From positions 171,256 to 235,255 of the forward strand of contig NC_066517.1 in the NCBI RefSeq assembly GCF_024679095.1: a stretch of 64,000 bases of DNA, read 5' to 3'. Origin of the DNA: Eriocheir sinensis. Taxonomy: Eukaryota; Arthropoda; Malacostraca; Decapoda; Varunidae. Of the stretch, positions 11,001 through 22,825 are shown piece by piece (position 1 is the first letter of the stretch; every line of letters begins with the position of its first letter). Made by a program: the position numbers and the translations under genes. The notes below the pieces were generated by a model. That model did not search any database and was not told where the DNA came from. It worked only from the letters and a program-made list of their open reading frames with translations.

Positions 11001-12030
11001 GGATAACGGGGCTGTACTACATGATATGGGTCCTAGCGCATGGCGGCCATGTGCCGCGCGCGCCCAGTCCCTCCTCCCCTCCCTCCCCAATCCCTGCTCT
11101 AAGGGATACGCAGCTGTTACCGGCGCCCTTCACGCGGATATGAGGTGACGAGAGGATTGAGTAAATGATACATTGCCGTGAGGCAGCGGCGGCGTGGGGC
11201 ACAGCGGGCGGAAGGCAGAGAAGAGGGCTTGGTGGAATGGGCGGCGGTGCCCGCGTGAGTGCGGCCCGTGTGTTGTGATTGGTCAACTCGCGGCCAACCC
11301 CGACATTGTGTTCTCCCCTCAGCGTCACTGTTCCTGCCACCCTTCATGTACAGACGAGCCGCTAGCAGCCGTAAGTGACTGTTACCATGGCCACAGTGCG
11401 GTGACGAGGGGCAGGAGAGGCCAGGGCCGCGGAATGAGAGGCAGGGAGCGGGGCGCGGGGCGAAGGAGAAGGACGGGTGTCGCCCGGCGGCGGGCACGTC
11501 ACCAGAGGCCACTTTGTGCTTTATCTGTCGCCCTTTACTGTGACGGTACTGGCGCCTCTCACACCGAGACGAGGTAATGTGAGCTTCAGGCCAATGGAGG
11601 CACCCCGCCGGGCAGCAGCAGGGGACGGGCAGGGCAGCGAAGGGTCGGGGCGGCGTGGCGGCGGTGGCGGAGGGGGCGGCAGCGGCAGCCCGTGACGTGA
11701 TGGCCGTTACGATGACTCATTCACAGGTATTACACTAGCGTGGGCGGCTTTCCTGTGTCTGCGGGCTGTTGGCACTCCTCCTAGTGGACGTTGTGTTTAA
11801 AAAAAAATCAGTATGAAGATGACGTAGCAGCGGTAAGCATGTGAGAGCTCCGGCCGTGGCGGGGCAGTGTTTGGGGCGGCCATTTTACAGTGTGAGGCGA
11901 GGCAGCGCGATGGAGCCCCGCAGGGTGTGCAGTGCACGCCGCGCCCCGTCGTCGCTCCGGTGATATCAGCTGACCATCTCGGAGTGTCCCGGGGCGTCCA
12001 GTGACTGTGTAACCTGCACGTTGATGGCGT
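11000..12030. promoter_or_regulatory. CpG-rich, promoter-like region
   Basis: Base composition changes sharply to GC-rich with many CpG (for example GCCGCGCGCGCCC near 11052 and CGGCGGGCACGTC near 11490). An inverted CCAAT box (ATTGG, 11278-11282), several TGACGT-type CRE half-sites (near 11693 and 11820) and splice-donor-like GTAAGT/GTAAG strings (near 11370 and 11833) are present. Open frames across it are short and mutually overlapping. It would fit the promoter and non-coding first exon of a host gene whose body lies elsewhere, but no exon can be proved. Orientation is undecided. Confidence 0.35.
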
Positions 12031-12074
12031 AACACAGCAGCAGCCTTTGAACTCTACTTGACACCTCGTGAGGC

Positions 12075-12075
<1 letters not shown>

Positions 12076-12120
<45 letters not shown>

Positions 12121-12133
12121 CACACACACACAC
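12076..12133. repeat. (CA)n microsatellite
   Basis: CA dinucleotides with one CG interruption at about 12113. Confidence 0.97.
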
Positions 12134-13045
12134 TGTCGCCACCTCCGCCACACTCTTCAAAGCGGACGGAACAATAATAATAACAATAATAACAGTAATA
12201 ACAGCCTTCAAAAAAAAAAAAAAAATAGAAAAAAAAATCCAAAACTCGGCGGCGACTCTGCCAGCCTGGTCACTTTTCGGCCTCTGTTGACTACCCCGCG
12301 CCCCGCCTCGCCGCTCTCTCCCGGCTATTATTTGAGCAATTTCTGGATACCACATCAACAATGCTTTCGACGGCGGCGGGGGCAATATGTGTAATTGTGT
12401 ACACAGTTTCGAGCGGGCTCTTCATCGTCCTACCTTTCCCTCGCCCGTGAATGGCCGCGTCGATAGAGTGAGGGAAAAATATCCTTGACGGGGAAACGAA
12501 GAGAATGATAGTAACTGTTGACTTCGGTGGTGCTGGTGCTGGTGGTGGTGGAGATAGGAATAGGTTGTTTTTGGTAGTTGAAGTGATGGTAGTGAAAATA
12601 AGAAATGGTGGTGGTCTTGGTGATGGTGGTGCTAATAGATTCATCACCACGCTAACACCAATCAGTCAAGAGCGTGTTTCGTTGACTCAAGGAATCATAT
12701 TTAGTATAACACGGTGCAAATGACTGATTATTTTCTTCTGCTCAAATCTTCTCAGGCGGTGCTTTTGTTTTAGGTCGAAGTAAGTAATTTTACATTTGCG
12801 TTTATTTCCATGCATCGGCTGAAGAATTCGCTTTTGGCTCATAAGTGTTTTTCACATTCACGGTGCAGAGGCCTTCTCAAACTATCACTAGGCTTACATA
12901 ACTACCCATAGAAGCACCCACAACCGCTATGAAAGCCTTATTGAATGTGAATGTTTGTGGATAACGATCCAGAACATCTGTTTTGAGCTACATTCAAAAT
13001 TCACAACGCTTAAAGTCTTGTCGAACTATCAAAAGGTAAAGTTGG
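12134..13045. other. Low-complexity spacer
   Basis: Contains (AAT/AAC)n at about 12168-12205, an A-rich run at 12210-12240, and a GGT/GAT-rich tract at about 12525-12640. No gene is recognised. Confidence 0.5.
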
Positions 13046-13297
13046 GGGTACTCTGTAGCAGCGCTCCGGTGGCTCTATCAGTAGAGCGGTGCGCTGCGAG
13101 GCTTAACGGCCAAACAGGCGGCAGTTGGAGCCCCGCTCAGGCCGGATTCTTTCGGGTGACTTGGAGTGGTTACTGTCCCCCCTTGAGCAAGGGGGATGGG
13201 GTGTGTGGTGTGTGAGGTCCTCCCAGAGATCGACGATAATGAGCGGGAGGGAACCTGCTGGCGAAAGCGAGTCCAACTCGTGATCAGGCCACGGTAA

Positions 13298-13300
<3 letters not shown>
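13046..13300 (+). mobile_element. tRNA-derived SINE with (AC)n tail
   Basis: The head TCCGGTGGCTCTATCAGTAG at about 13064 carries an A-box-like sequence. A degraded B box (AGTTGGAGCCCC) lies near 13121-13132. The body ends directly at the (AC)n array at 13301. Pol III-type boxes are visible but diverged. It differs in sequence from the SINEs at 4.4, 25.2 and 58.6 kb. Confidence 0.6.
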
Positions 13301-13350
<50 letters not shown>

Positions 13351-13365
13351 ACAGGCACACAGACA

Positions 13366-13431
<66 letters not shown>
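13301..13431. repeat. (AC)n microsatellite with interruption
   Basis: About 130 bp of AC. A non-repeat interruption ACACAGGCACACAGACAC lies at 13349-13366, and the same 18 bases occur in the (AC)n array on the far side of the following LINE. Confidence 0.98.
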
Positions 13432-13433
<2 letters not shown>

Positions 13434-15874
13434 GAAATTTTAATTACTGCAAAAGATAAAAATCCTAGTGAAATATTTATTTTTGGAGATTTAAATATGA
13501 ATTTATTACATAATAATGACGATAACATTCAGGACCTTATGAATTTAATGTATAGTTATTCCCTGTTTCCACTTACAACCCTGCCAACACGAGTTACGGC
13601 CACATCCGCCACCCTTATAGATCACATTTGGTCCACATGTGTTGAGAACAACGTAGGAAATTATGTAATCAAAACTGATATTACTGATCATTTTCCAGTG
13701 ATATCTTTATTTAAATGTAACAATATTCCATCTCCTCCCACATTCATAACGAACAGAACGTTCACCCAGGAAGCTTTAGACACATTTAGTGCTGCACTTT
13801 CTCACACAGATTGGTCTGATGTCATAAACTGTACATGTCCTAACAACTCCTATAATCTATTTTACAACAATTTCAAAACAAATTATGATAATTGCTTCCC
13901 TAAGAAAACAATTAAAGTTAGTAACAAAAATAATCGCAGTCCACACATTACTCCAGCATTAAAGAAGAGCATTAGAGAAAAACATAGACTTGAAAAACTA
14001 GCATATAAATGGCCTTTAACTTTTCGAGAGCAATATAGGACTTTCAGAAATAGACTAACATCACTTTTAAAAGAAGCAAAGAAGAACTATCACCAATACC
14101 AACTATTAGCTAGCCAAGGCAACCCTAAGTCTCACTGGAAGTCAATAAATAACTTATTAGGTAGATCTACAGATGGTAAAAACAGTGAAATTGAGCTACG
14201 ATCAATTTGTTACAACATTCCAGATAAATTTAATGAACATTTTTTGAAAGCAAGTCAGCAAGCAGCAGAAACTGTAGGTAATGAATTTTTAAATTATTTA
14301 CACAACTCTCCCAATTTTTCTATGTATTTATTTCCTGCCACAAACTTAGAAATTGAAAAATATATTACGGCATTTAAAACTTCTTCCTCCGGATTTGATG
14401 ATATTTCCCCAATTGTTTTGAAACGCACAGCTAATAATATATCCATTCCATTAACACACATAGTGAATCTGATGTTAAAAACTGGAATATTTCCGGATGC
14501 ACTTAAAAAAGCCAAAGTTGTACCACTACTTAAATCAGGCAGTAGATCCGATATTAAAAACTATAGACCTATTTCAATACTTCCAGCATTTAGCAAGGTT
14601 TTTGAAAAAGTTATTACTTCCAGTATTGTAAATTTTTTTGAAAACAATAATCTACTCACAGACTACCAGCATGGGTTTAGGGCAGGTCGTTCCACAGAAA
14701 CAGCTATTTTACAGTTCATATCTAATGCATATCAGTATTTAGAAAAGAAACATTATTTAATTGGAATATTTTTAGATTTATCTAAGGCATTCGATACATT
14801 GAATCACAAAATTTTATTGAGTAAGCTAAGTCACTATGGCGTTAGAGGTATTCCCTTAAAACTATTTGAAAGTTATTTAACCAATAGGTCACAAGCTGTA
14901 TATTGCAATGCCACGTATTCTTCTTTTAGGGCAATCAACAAGGGTGTACCGCAGGGGTCAATATTAGGACCGATACTCTTTCTCATCTATATAAACGACA
15001 TTGTTAATGTAAGTTCTAAATTCAAATATACGATTTATGCTGACGATACAAATCTTTTATTAAATAATGTAAACATTGACGATCTTCATGTAAATTTAGT
15101 TACAGAACTAGAAAAAATTAATTATTGGACTAAAATTAATGAATTGAGTCTGAATATTGCAAAAACTAATTACATTTTTTCAAAATCGTTCATTACAATA
15201 TAACATTCCTTCTATAACCATAGAGGGAAACACATTAGACAGAGTAAATTTCACAAAATTTTTGGGTGTTTACATAGATGAGAATATGAATTGGAATCAA
15301 CATAGGCCTATTTCATTTGTCACAAATAAATTAGCAAGGATGTGCGGTATTTTATACAGAGTCCGCAATAATCTCACACCTGAATCCCTCACTAGTATTT
15401 ATTACACACTTTGTTATCCCCATCTCACCTATTGTGTATCAGTCTGGGCCTGTACTTGGCAGTCCTTCATTAAGAAAATATCAGTAGCTCAAAATAAATT
15501 TTTTAGGTGTATGTTCTATATGAGTAGGTTTGAGTCAACACGAAATATAATTAATACACAAAATTTTCTTAGTTTTCCAAATATTCATAAATATTTTTTA
15601 TTGTTAAGCATTTACAAGTGCCTTACACAGTATTGTGGAGGTCAGCCTTTCAGACTGGTCCACACATCATACAACATTCGAGGTAATGATATCAATCTCA
15701 TATGTCCACAGTTCAGAACTTCTCTCTTTAAGCACAGTATATTATACTCAGGTCCCCAAATGTGGAATTCATTGCCTCTACATATTAAGACTTCTCAATC
15801 ATATAAATTTATCCATTTTTAAAAAATCTGTGAAAACTTATTTATATAATTGTCAAAGTAGTAATCAAATGTAG
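13434..15874 (+). pseudogene. LINE endonuclease-reverse transcriptase, near-intact but frameshifted
   Basis: The reading frame is continuous from about 13434 to 15203. It shows the APE-type endonuclease C-half (IFIFGDLN, then SATLIDHIW, then DHFPVI), a linker, and the RT core: RPISILPAF, HGFRAGRSTETA, FLDLSKAFDTLNH, GVPQGSILGP and catalytic YADD near 15040. A frame change in the T/A-rich stretch near 15165-15190 continues the C-terminal domain to 15822. A second near 15800 leads to the end at 15874, with the typical WNSLP motif near 15765. The endonuclease N-half is missing through 5' truncation. Its enzyme would nick target DNA and prime reverse transcription. This copy is recent in appearance but not functional. 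Confidence 0.9.
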
Positions 15875-15909
15875 TGAGTGGTATGAACCTAGTTTCACAA
15901 GTGTAATGT

Positions 15910-15911
<2 letters not shown>

Positions 15912-15985
<74 letters not shown>
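15912..15985. repeat. (ATT)n in the LINE 3' UTR
   Basis: About 24 ATT units. Confidence 0.95.
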
Positions 15986-15986
<1 letters not shown>

Positions 15987-16240
15987 ATTGATATTGTTAT
16001 TGTTATTCTCAGCAACATATTATTATAATTATTCTTATTGTTCTATACGTTAGTTAATAATATATTAGGTACCAGTTTTGTGCCAATGTAAACATTAAAT
16101 AAAATAATATAATTCCATGTCTGTCGGGAAGCTTCGGCTTGACAGGCTGTGCCATTGCCATGTTTTATGTTATGTTTATATATAACAATATTCTTATATT
16201 TTAAAGGCAATAAATATTTACTTACTATTTACTTACTTAC

Positions 16241-16255
16241 ACACACAGGCACACA

Positions 16256-16313
<58 letters not shown>

Positions 16314-16331
16314 CACACAGACACACACACA
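16241..16331. repeat. (AC)n microsatellite with two interruptions
   Basis: Carries ACACAGGCACACAGACAC at 16243-16260 and 16307-16324, the same interruption as in the array 5' of the LINE. Confidence 0.97.
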
Positions 16332-16621
16332 GGGATAGTTAACGACCTACTAAATTATACTCAAACGAAAAATAATCACAATACAAACAAAACTTGAAAA
16401 AAAATCTCACTCAGAAATAGGCCAACCGAAATTTCGACTCTCTCGCTCTCTCTTCGCGCACGAAAAACCATCGATATAATTTACATACAAAGTTGGTAAG
16501 TACTCCGCGCTGCACTTTTCTAGGTTTTATTATTGTTTTTTCATGGGTGTTTTTTTTACGTTTTTTCTTCTTATTTAGGAACTTTACTTACGACAATTTT
16601 AATGTGATAATGCGTGAGAGC

Positions 16622-16664
<43 letters not shown>

Positions 16665-16676
16665 AAGGGAGAGGAG
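16332..16676. other. Spacer with (GA)n
   Basis: AT-rich sequence without recognised gene. It ends in (GA)n at 16629-16658. Confidence 0.5.
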
Positions 16677-17181
16677 CAGGGTTGTTTGATTTAAATCACT
16701 GATTTAATTCAAGATTTAAATCACCGATTTAAATCAAGATTTAGATCAAATGATTTAAAAAATCATTGATTAATTTAAATCAAGATTTAAATCAAATGAT
16801 TTTTCTTAAATCATTGATTTGAATCAAGATTTATATTGTTTGATTTTTTTTTTATTTCATTGATTTAAATCTTGATGTTATTGCAGGGCAGCAATATAGA
16901 ATGGAAAAATAAACAAATAAAACACTCTAACTTTGACATCAATGTTTTCTCTGTCAACTTCACAAATTTACCTGAGCTGCTATATGTTCAGTCAGCCACG
17001 CCTGGTCCGTCTAGTGTCCTGGGGCAGAACAAGACGTTGACCGCCTTTCGCACGTTATCTTGCTGAGGCAGAGTGATGGTTTTATAAGTATTTTACAACG
17101 TGAACCACATGTTCTTCTATGTTACCAATTTCCAAATCATGAGCCAAAACATTCAGAATGTGTGCAGGGCAACCATGGGTT
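16677..17181 (-). pseudogene. hAT remnant: transposase fragment with GATTTAAATC-rich end
   Basis: The end CAGGGTTGTTTGATTTAAAT at 16677 looks like a hAT terminus. About 180 bp of repeated, partly palindromic GATTTAAATC motifs follow (16685-16875), which could be subterminal transposase-binding repeats. On the minus strand, 17181 to 17004 encodes CPAHILNVLAHDLEI, then a VVHVVKYL block, then GGQRLVLPQDTRR with two internal stops. This order is typical of hAT transposases. The opposite end has been lost near the adjacent LINE fragment. Confidence 0.7.
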
Positions 17182-17203
17182 AGCAACCTCTGTTCATTTG
17201 GTT

Positions 17204-17338
17204 TTTTTTATTACAGCTAAAGAAACAGCTCAAGGCCAACAAATAAAGCTGTAAAAAAAAAAGCCCGCTCATCGCTGTTCCCACAAAAACAAAAGTAATG
17301 AGCGGCCAAAAGAGAGGTCGATCTCGGGAGGAGAGGTG
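17204..17338 (-). mobile_element. LINE 3'-end fragment (dead on arrival)
   Basis: On the minus strand this reads GACACCTCTCCTCCCGAGAT, then TTTTGGCC, then GAGCGGGCTTTT, then GGCCTTGAGCTGTTTC, and a final A-rich tail. It matches, element for element, the last ORF codons and 3' UTR of the LINE at 38702-40178. Only about 130 bp were inserted. It sits just beyond the 3' end of the next LINE. Confidence 0.8.
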
Positions 17339-17527
17339 TCTTAATTCTGGATCTGGATCTGGATTGATGATGCGCGGGGCAGCCGTACAGGTGCATAACA
17401 CACATGTTTGTTGGCTGTTGGGGGACGGGGGAGCCGGGTGTGCAGGGGAGGAAAGTGAGTCAAGTGTAATTGTTAGTGTTGGTGTGTTGTGGTGACAAGT
17501 GAGTGTGTATCTGTTTTCTGAATGAGT

Positions 17528-20226
17528 CTATTGTACCGCAGTCTGTTGAGGGAGGCTGTTCCAGTGGTGTGTGGTGCGTGGAAAGTATGAGTGCTTGTAT
17601 GCGTCAGTGTTGGTGTGATATGTTTGGTATGTGTGTGTTACGAGTACATTGACTGTTTGCGTTGTGTAGGTATGTTTGTGGGTCAATGTGAGTGTTTGTG
17701 ATCTTGTACATAAGTGTAAGTGTGTGCTTGTCTGCGTATGTGTTCCATGTTTATCTGTTGCCCATATTGTGATGCCAGGCGTTCGAGTGTAATTGTTTGT
17801 AATGAGCCTAGCCGCCTTGGTGTTGATTTGTTCTAACCTATCAATGTTTCTGTGTGTGTGAGGATCCCACACAATGGAGCAGTATTCCAGTGTTGGTCTC
17901 ACAATTGTGTCATAAGCTATGTGTTTAATGTCAGGTGTGCAGTTATGTAAATTCCTCCTCAGGAACCCCAGTGTTCTGTGGCACTGATATGGTCTATGTG
18001 GGTGTTGAATTTCAAGTTAGTTGAGAGATGGATACCAAGGTACCTGTGTGTATGAATTGATTCTAAATCTGAATTGTGGAGAGTGTAAGTGTGATGTTGT
18101 GCGCTCTGGTGAATCTTAAAAGTTTGCATTGGTCTGGTCGGAAGTGCATCTGCCAGGTGCACCCACCGCTGGAGGGCGTCCAAGTCGTTTTGTAGTAGTC
18201 TGCAGTCGTCAGTAGTCTTTACTGCTCTAAACTATCATCGGCAAGTAGTCTAGTGGAAGAGTTAGGCGATGACAGTGGAAGATCGTCAATGTACAGGAGG
18301 AAAAGAAGGGGGCCTAGAACGGTGCCTTGTGGGACACCTGAAGAAACAGGGACATTGTCAGATGAAGATCCGTCAAGAAGAACACGTTGAGTCCGGTTAG
18401 TAAGAAATGCAGTGATCCAGTGAAGAATAGGTCCTGGAATACCGTAGTATCTCAATTTTAATGTCAGTCTTTTGTGCGGGACTTTGTCGAAGGCTTTGGC
18501 AAAATCTAAAACAATAGTGTCAACTTGTTTAATGTCACGTCGGTCAAGTCGCCTCGTAATGTCGTGATATGTAGTAATGAGTTGCGATTCACATGAGCGT
18601 TTAGGTCTTGTTGTGAGTCAGTAAGGATGTGTCAAGGTGATTCATTATGTTTGTGTATTATGTGTTCGAAAATTTTACATGGAATCGATGTTAGTGAGAT
18701 GGGGCGATAATTGGCTGGGTCAGTCCGGTCACCTGTCTTGAATAAAGGATTAATGTTTGCCAAAAGCCAGTCAGAGGGTAATGAGGTGGATGATAGTGAT
18801 TGGGCGAATATGGCCTGAAGGATTGGGGCAAGGATGGGGGCAAAGGATTTAAGGATGAAGGCGGGAATGTTGTCGGGGCCAGTCGATTTGGTTGTGTCGA
18901 ATCCTTCCAGTAATTTCTGTATTCCATTAGTCGTGATGTCAAGGGGGGCTATGGGGGGGAAGGGGCTGTGTGGCATGTTTGGTGTCAGGTTGTGGTCTTG
19001 TGTGTACACCGATTGAAACTGTGTGTTGAGTATTTGTGCTTTGTGTTGTAGGCTGGTTACTGATGTGTTAGTGTTGACTTTAAGTGATGTAATCGTGTTA
19101 GTGTCATGTTTGCGCGTCTTAAAGAACCTGAAAAAGTTTCTTTTGTTATTTCTTACGTTGTCTGAGAGGTAAGTTGCTGTGTTTGCGTTCCGCTACTTTT
19201 ATGTTTTTGGCAAATGTCTTTTGGTGGTTTTTGTAAGCGGTCCAATTATCTGTTGTGTTGTATGTCTGCGCGCGTCTGTAGAGTCTTTGTTTCTTGTGAT
19301 GTTGTCTGCGTAGATCCCTGGAAAACCAGGGGAGAGTGTACCTACTAGAAAGTGTTTTTTGTGGTGTGTGTCTGTTCATTGAGGCGTGTATGGTGTGTTT
19401 CAGGTTGTTCCAGTTGGTGGAAGGAAGTCTTGTGTTTAGGTCACTCGCAAAAAAGTCAGTGCTGAAGGCAGTTAGGTCTTGTTTGATCATGTCTAAGTCA
19501 GCCCTTGAATAAAGGAATATCTGTCTGAGTCTCTGTTTATGTCTAATCGGTTGAAGGTCAGCGTCAGCGATGAGTATGTCGTGGTCACTAAGTCCTGGAA
19601 CAACCTGAGTGTTTGTTATGTTAAGAATGTTGTTGGTGAGAAAAAGGTCAAGGGTGTGTGCTGTGGTCACAGGGCCACCGTGGCCAGCGGGGCGTGTTAC
19701 AATGTGTGTCCGTGTTGGCTGGAGTACTGCTTGTGAGAGTGAAAATGTATTTGTGATGTCAACGAATGTGTCGTGTAGTTGGCGTCTGTTTGTGTGGGGA
19801 ATAATGAAGTTGGGGGCGTCAGCATCGGGAGGGTCAAATGGGGATGCTGCAGTCCAGTCAATGTCGGGGAGGTTGAAATCACCCGTGATCCAGATGTGTT
19901 TGTCTGCCTGTATGCGTGAAAGAGAAATTTGAAGGTTGTGTAAATAGTCTGTATTAGTAGAAGGCAGTCTGTAAAAAGCAGCAATAAGAAGAGATTTACA
20001 GTTGAAGGTTTGTAAGTGGACCCAGGTGATTTAGCAGTCTGTGTCAAGGTCAGGCCTATGCTGAACACAAAGACCCGGCTTGGTGGCGATGATAACACCG
20101 CCACCTTTGCCGAGGTCTGTCGGGCGGTCTTTACGGAATACTGTCGTGCTAAAGGGGGGAGGGAAAAGCTCACTACTCTCAACATCAGGAGTTACCAAAT
20201 CTCAGTCCCTATACTATTATGTCAGG
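17528..20226 (-). pseudogene. LINE endonuclease-reverse transcriptase, multiply broken
   Basis: From about 20170 to 19146 one minus frame encodes the endonuclease (WITGDFNLPDIDW near 19870, LSDHDIL near 19575). It is interrupted by one stop (complement of 20031-20033). A connector continues to the RT core: GPDNIPAFILKS (about 18870), NYRPISLTSIPCKIFEHII (about 18680), then GVPQGTVLGPLLFLLYIDDL (about 18300) and an A-D-D box (about 18235). The C-terminal domain is split between 17959-18183 and 17528-17902, with WNSLPQQ near 17540. At least four frame changes are needed to follow it, so the copy is dead. This RT family is not the same as those at 13-16 kb or 38-40 kb. Confidence 0.85.
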
Positions 20227-20234
20227 GTTATGTG

Positions 20235-21328
20235 TAGGGTTTGTTTCCCGGGATCCCGGACAATTTTTAAGGTTTAAAAATCCCGGGATATTTTTGCACA
20301 TCCCGGGAATTCCCGGGATGAAATTAAGTACAAAAATAGGGGCAAATTTGACTGTAGGATGGTTGTGGACTTGTGGTTCTATTTATATTTATATACAGGG
20401 TGTGGAATGTTTTGTGTGTGTGTGAAGGAAGGACTTACTGTCTAGGTATTCTCTTGAGTATTATAAAGCAGCCACGGCACTCCCGTTACCCGTAACACAA
20501 CTCGTATAATGAACACCATGTCTGCATATTCCACGTTGCTGTATGTATACGACATTGAAATGAGCGTGACAACTTAACAAAATTACAAGAAAAACAGCAC
20601 ACTTTCCCTCCTCGCGTGAGTGACCGACCAGTGACGGTTGACAGTAAACAGTCTGCCTGCCTGCCTGCCCGCACAGCTGATCGCTGTTGCCATAGTTCCC
20701 AACGCTTTAGCTACTGGTTGCTGCGATGGTACATAACGGTTTTTTTTTATGTTGGGCATGTAATGTGACAAATGTCTAACTATCATCTTTGGGTAATGAC
20801 ATACCAAAAAGAGTAAGAAAAATAACATATTTTAAGATAGATAATAACATAGTAAATAATAACATTTAATTCATGATATAAATAAAGAATGTTTACTACA
20901 TTTTCTGTCATTAAGTACTCTCTTCATTTCACTGAATATAAATGGAAACAAATGTATTTTTTTATCATCGATAATGAACTATAATTTACATTGTCACTCG
21001 CATTGGAATTCGGAAGCAGAACAAAAATAAAGCAGTAAAGGAAGCATATTTAGCTCTTATTCTTGCTCCTTTTACTTTGTTGAGGAACAATGTGTTTGCT
21101 GGAAATTTGGAATTAAACATTAAGTGGAATTAGTAAGACAGTCAATCTACAGTAATATTTCTGCATATCTATTAATGTTAAGCACATCAAAAACCTGAAA
21201 GGGAGACTAGGATTAATGTGCAATTTTAGACAATTGAAAATCCCGGGAATTCCCGGGATTCCGGGATTAGAGCTAATTTTATCCCGGAATCCCAGGACAA
21301 AGAAAAAGGTCCAAAACGACAATCCCTA
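20235..21328. mobile_element. Non-autonomous hAT-type element with perfect 8-bp target duplication
   Basis: The ends are TAGGGTTTGTTTCCCGGG (20235) and, reversed, TAGGGATTGTCGTTTTGG (21328). GTTATGTG lies immediately outside both (20227-20234 and 21329-21336), the 8-bp duplication expected of hAT. Subterminal clusters of TCCCGGGAATTCCCGGGAT-like palindromes lie near both ends (about 20248-20317 and 21238-21290). The ~900-bp interior is AT-rich and shows no transposase. It is inserted in the endonuclease region of the minus-strand LINE. Confidence 0.9.
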
Positions 21329-21589
21329 GTTATGTGTAGAGATTAGATGGTGTAATTAAGCTATTTTGTTTTTAATACTACTGAAATTAATTGTTAATAG
21401 TGGGAGGGAAGTGTGGTCATGACGCGGTGGATGTGGAAGTAAAGAGCTCGGCGAAGATGGTGATGATGGAGGAGAAGAAATGGGAGAGAGTCAAGAAGTG
21501 GAGGAGGGAGGTGGAGCCGGAGGCGATGAGCAAAGGGAGGAAAAGGAAGCAGGGACCAGGGAAAGTGGAAGAGTAGGATTGGGGGAGGG

Positions 21590-22655
21590 TGATACGGCAG
21601 ACCTGGGTGTGTTAGTAACGGAAGGGAGAGCCTGTCAGCCTTAAACACACACTTCCTGGCCTCGAACACACACTCACAGGCTTCAATAAGTGTACAAAAT
21701 TAGTGTCCAGCCATAAACACACACACATTCTTCAAACACACACTTCCATGCCTTAAAAAGTATGTTAAGTCTTTTCAGTCATATATACACACTTTCTGGC
21801 CTCAAACACACACTTACAGGCTTCATTAAGTGTGCAGTCAGTGCTCAGCCTTAAACACACACTTCCAGGCATCAAACACACACTTACATGCCTTAAAAAG
21901 TGTGTTAAGTCTTTTCACTCATATCTACACACTTTCTGGCCTCAAACACACACTTACAGGCTTCAGTAAGTGTGCAGTCAGTGCTCAGCCATAAACACAC
22001 TTCCAGGCATCAAGCACACACTTACATGCCTTAAAAAGTGTGTTATGCCAGTTTCCAGCCTTAAATATACACTTCCAGACCTCAAACACATACTAATAGG
22101 CTTTGATAAGTGTGCAGTCAGTGTTCAGCCATAAACACACACTTACAGTCTTCAAACACACACATATACGCCTTAAAAAGTGTATTAAATCTGTTTTCAG
22201 TCATAAATACACACTTGGGCCTCAAACACATACTAATAGGTTTTAATAAGTTTGCTAAGTCAGTGTTCAGTCACCAATACACAGTTACAGGCCTTAACCC
22301 GGCAACTGGGGGGGGGGGATCATGTTTCTTAAGGCCCCTCTAAGGGAATCAATGAGAAAAAATCATCACTCACGCAAACCATTTCATAATACATATCATC
22401 GCATTTGTGATCAGTTTATGCATCATCTATTTTGAGGGGTTTATATTATGGCAAAAGATTGGCCCGTCGCTGGTACGTGGTAAGGCCACAAATTTGGCCC
22501 GTCGCTGGTACGTGGTAAAGCCACAAATTTGGCCCGTCGCTGTCACCGGATTAATAAGTGTGCTAAGCCAGTGTTCAGCTTTATACAAACACTAGTAGGC
22601 TTCCAAAACACACTTATAAGCTTTAATAAGTGCATTGAGTCAGTTTCCAGTCATC
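21590..22655. repeat. Degenerate satellite of AAACACACACTT modules, higher period ~140 bp
   Basis: Modules of the type TTAAACACACACTTCCAGGC, and longer blocks such as CACTTTCTGGCCTCAAACAC at about 21787 and 21927, repeat with a ~140-bp period. The array decays toward 22655. No coding potential is seen. Confidence 0.85.
22461..22541. repeat. 35-bp tandem repeat inside the satellite
   Basis: GGCCCGTCGCTGGTACGTGG plus 15 further bases occur at 22461 and 22496. A third partial copy starts at 22531. Confidence 0.9.
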
Positions 22656-22825
22656 AGCACACACTTCCAGGGTAGAAAAATCATGATTTTTATATACAGA
22701 TTGTCCATCTTCTTGTTGTTCTCTTCAAGTTGTTTTCCTGGCTTACCCAAGCATTGTAGACATGACATTGTATAATAACATTTGCTAGCCCTGATGAACC
22801 CTACAACATGGCATTATAGTTTTTT

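Larger units (their letters stand above)
13431..16240 (+). mobile_element. 5'-truncated LINE lying between two (AC)n arrays
   Basis: The element starts abruptly at the (AC)n border, inside the endonuclease domain. It runs through reverse transcriptase to a 3' UTR that includes an (ATT)n tract (15912-15985), the hairpin-like GTCTGTCGGGAAGCTTCGGC (about 16117), and a final ATTTACTT-type tail at about 16217-16240 that again meets (AC)n. The CR1/Jockey group is the likely home, judged from motif style; the clade was not resolved. Confidence 0.85.
17340..21406 (-). mobile_element. LINE (endonuclease-RT), minus strand, split by a hAT-type insertion
   Basis: The sense direction runs from about 21406 down to 17340. 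The endonuclease N-terminus (NKIA, then LHHLISTHNPDIIV) spans the nested insertion at 20235-21328 and continues on the other side. The 3' end carries an (ATCCAG)n-like tail at about 17343-17362. Further upstream sequence to about 21590 may be ORF1 but is not recognisable. Confidence 0.8.

Noticed and set aside
17340..20226. LINE at 17-20 kb and LINE at 38.7-40.2 kb as one family, because of a shared tail
   Set aside because: Their RTs differ. The tail at 17204-17338 is a separate short insertion beyond the first LINE's own (ATCCAG)n end.
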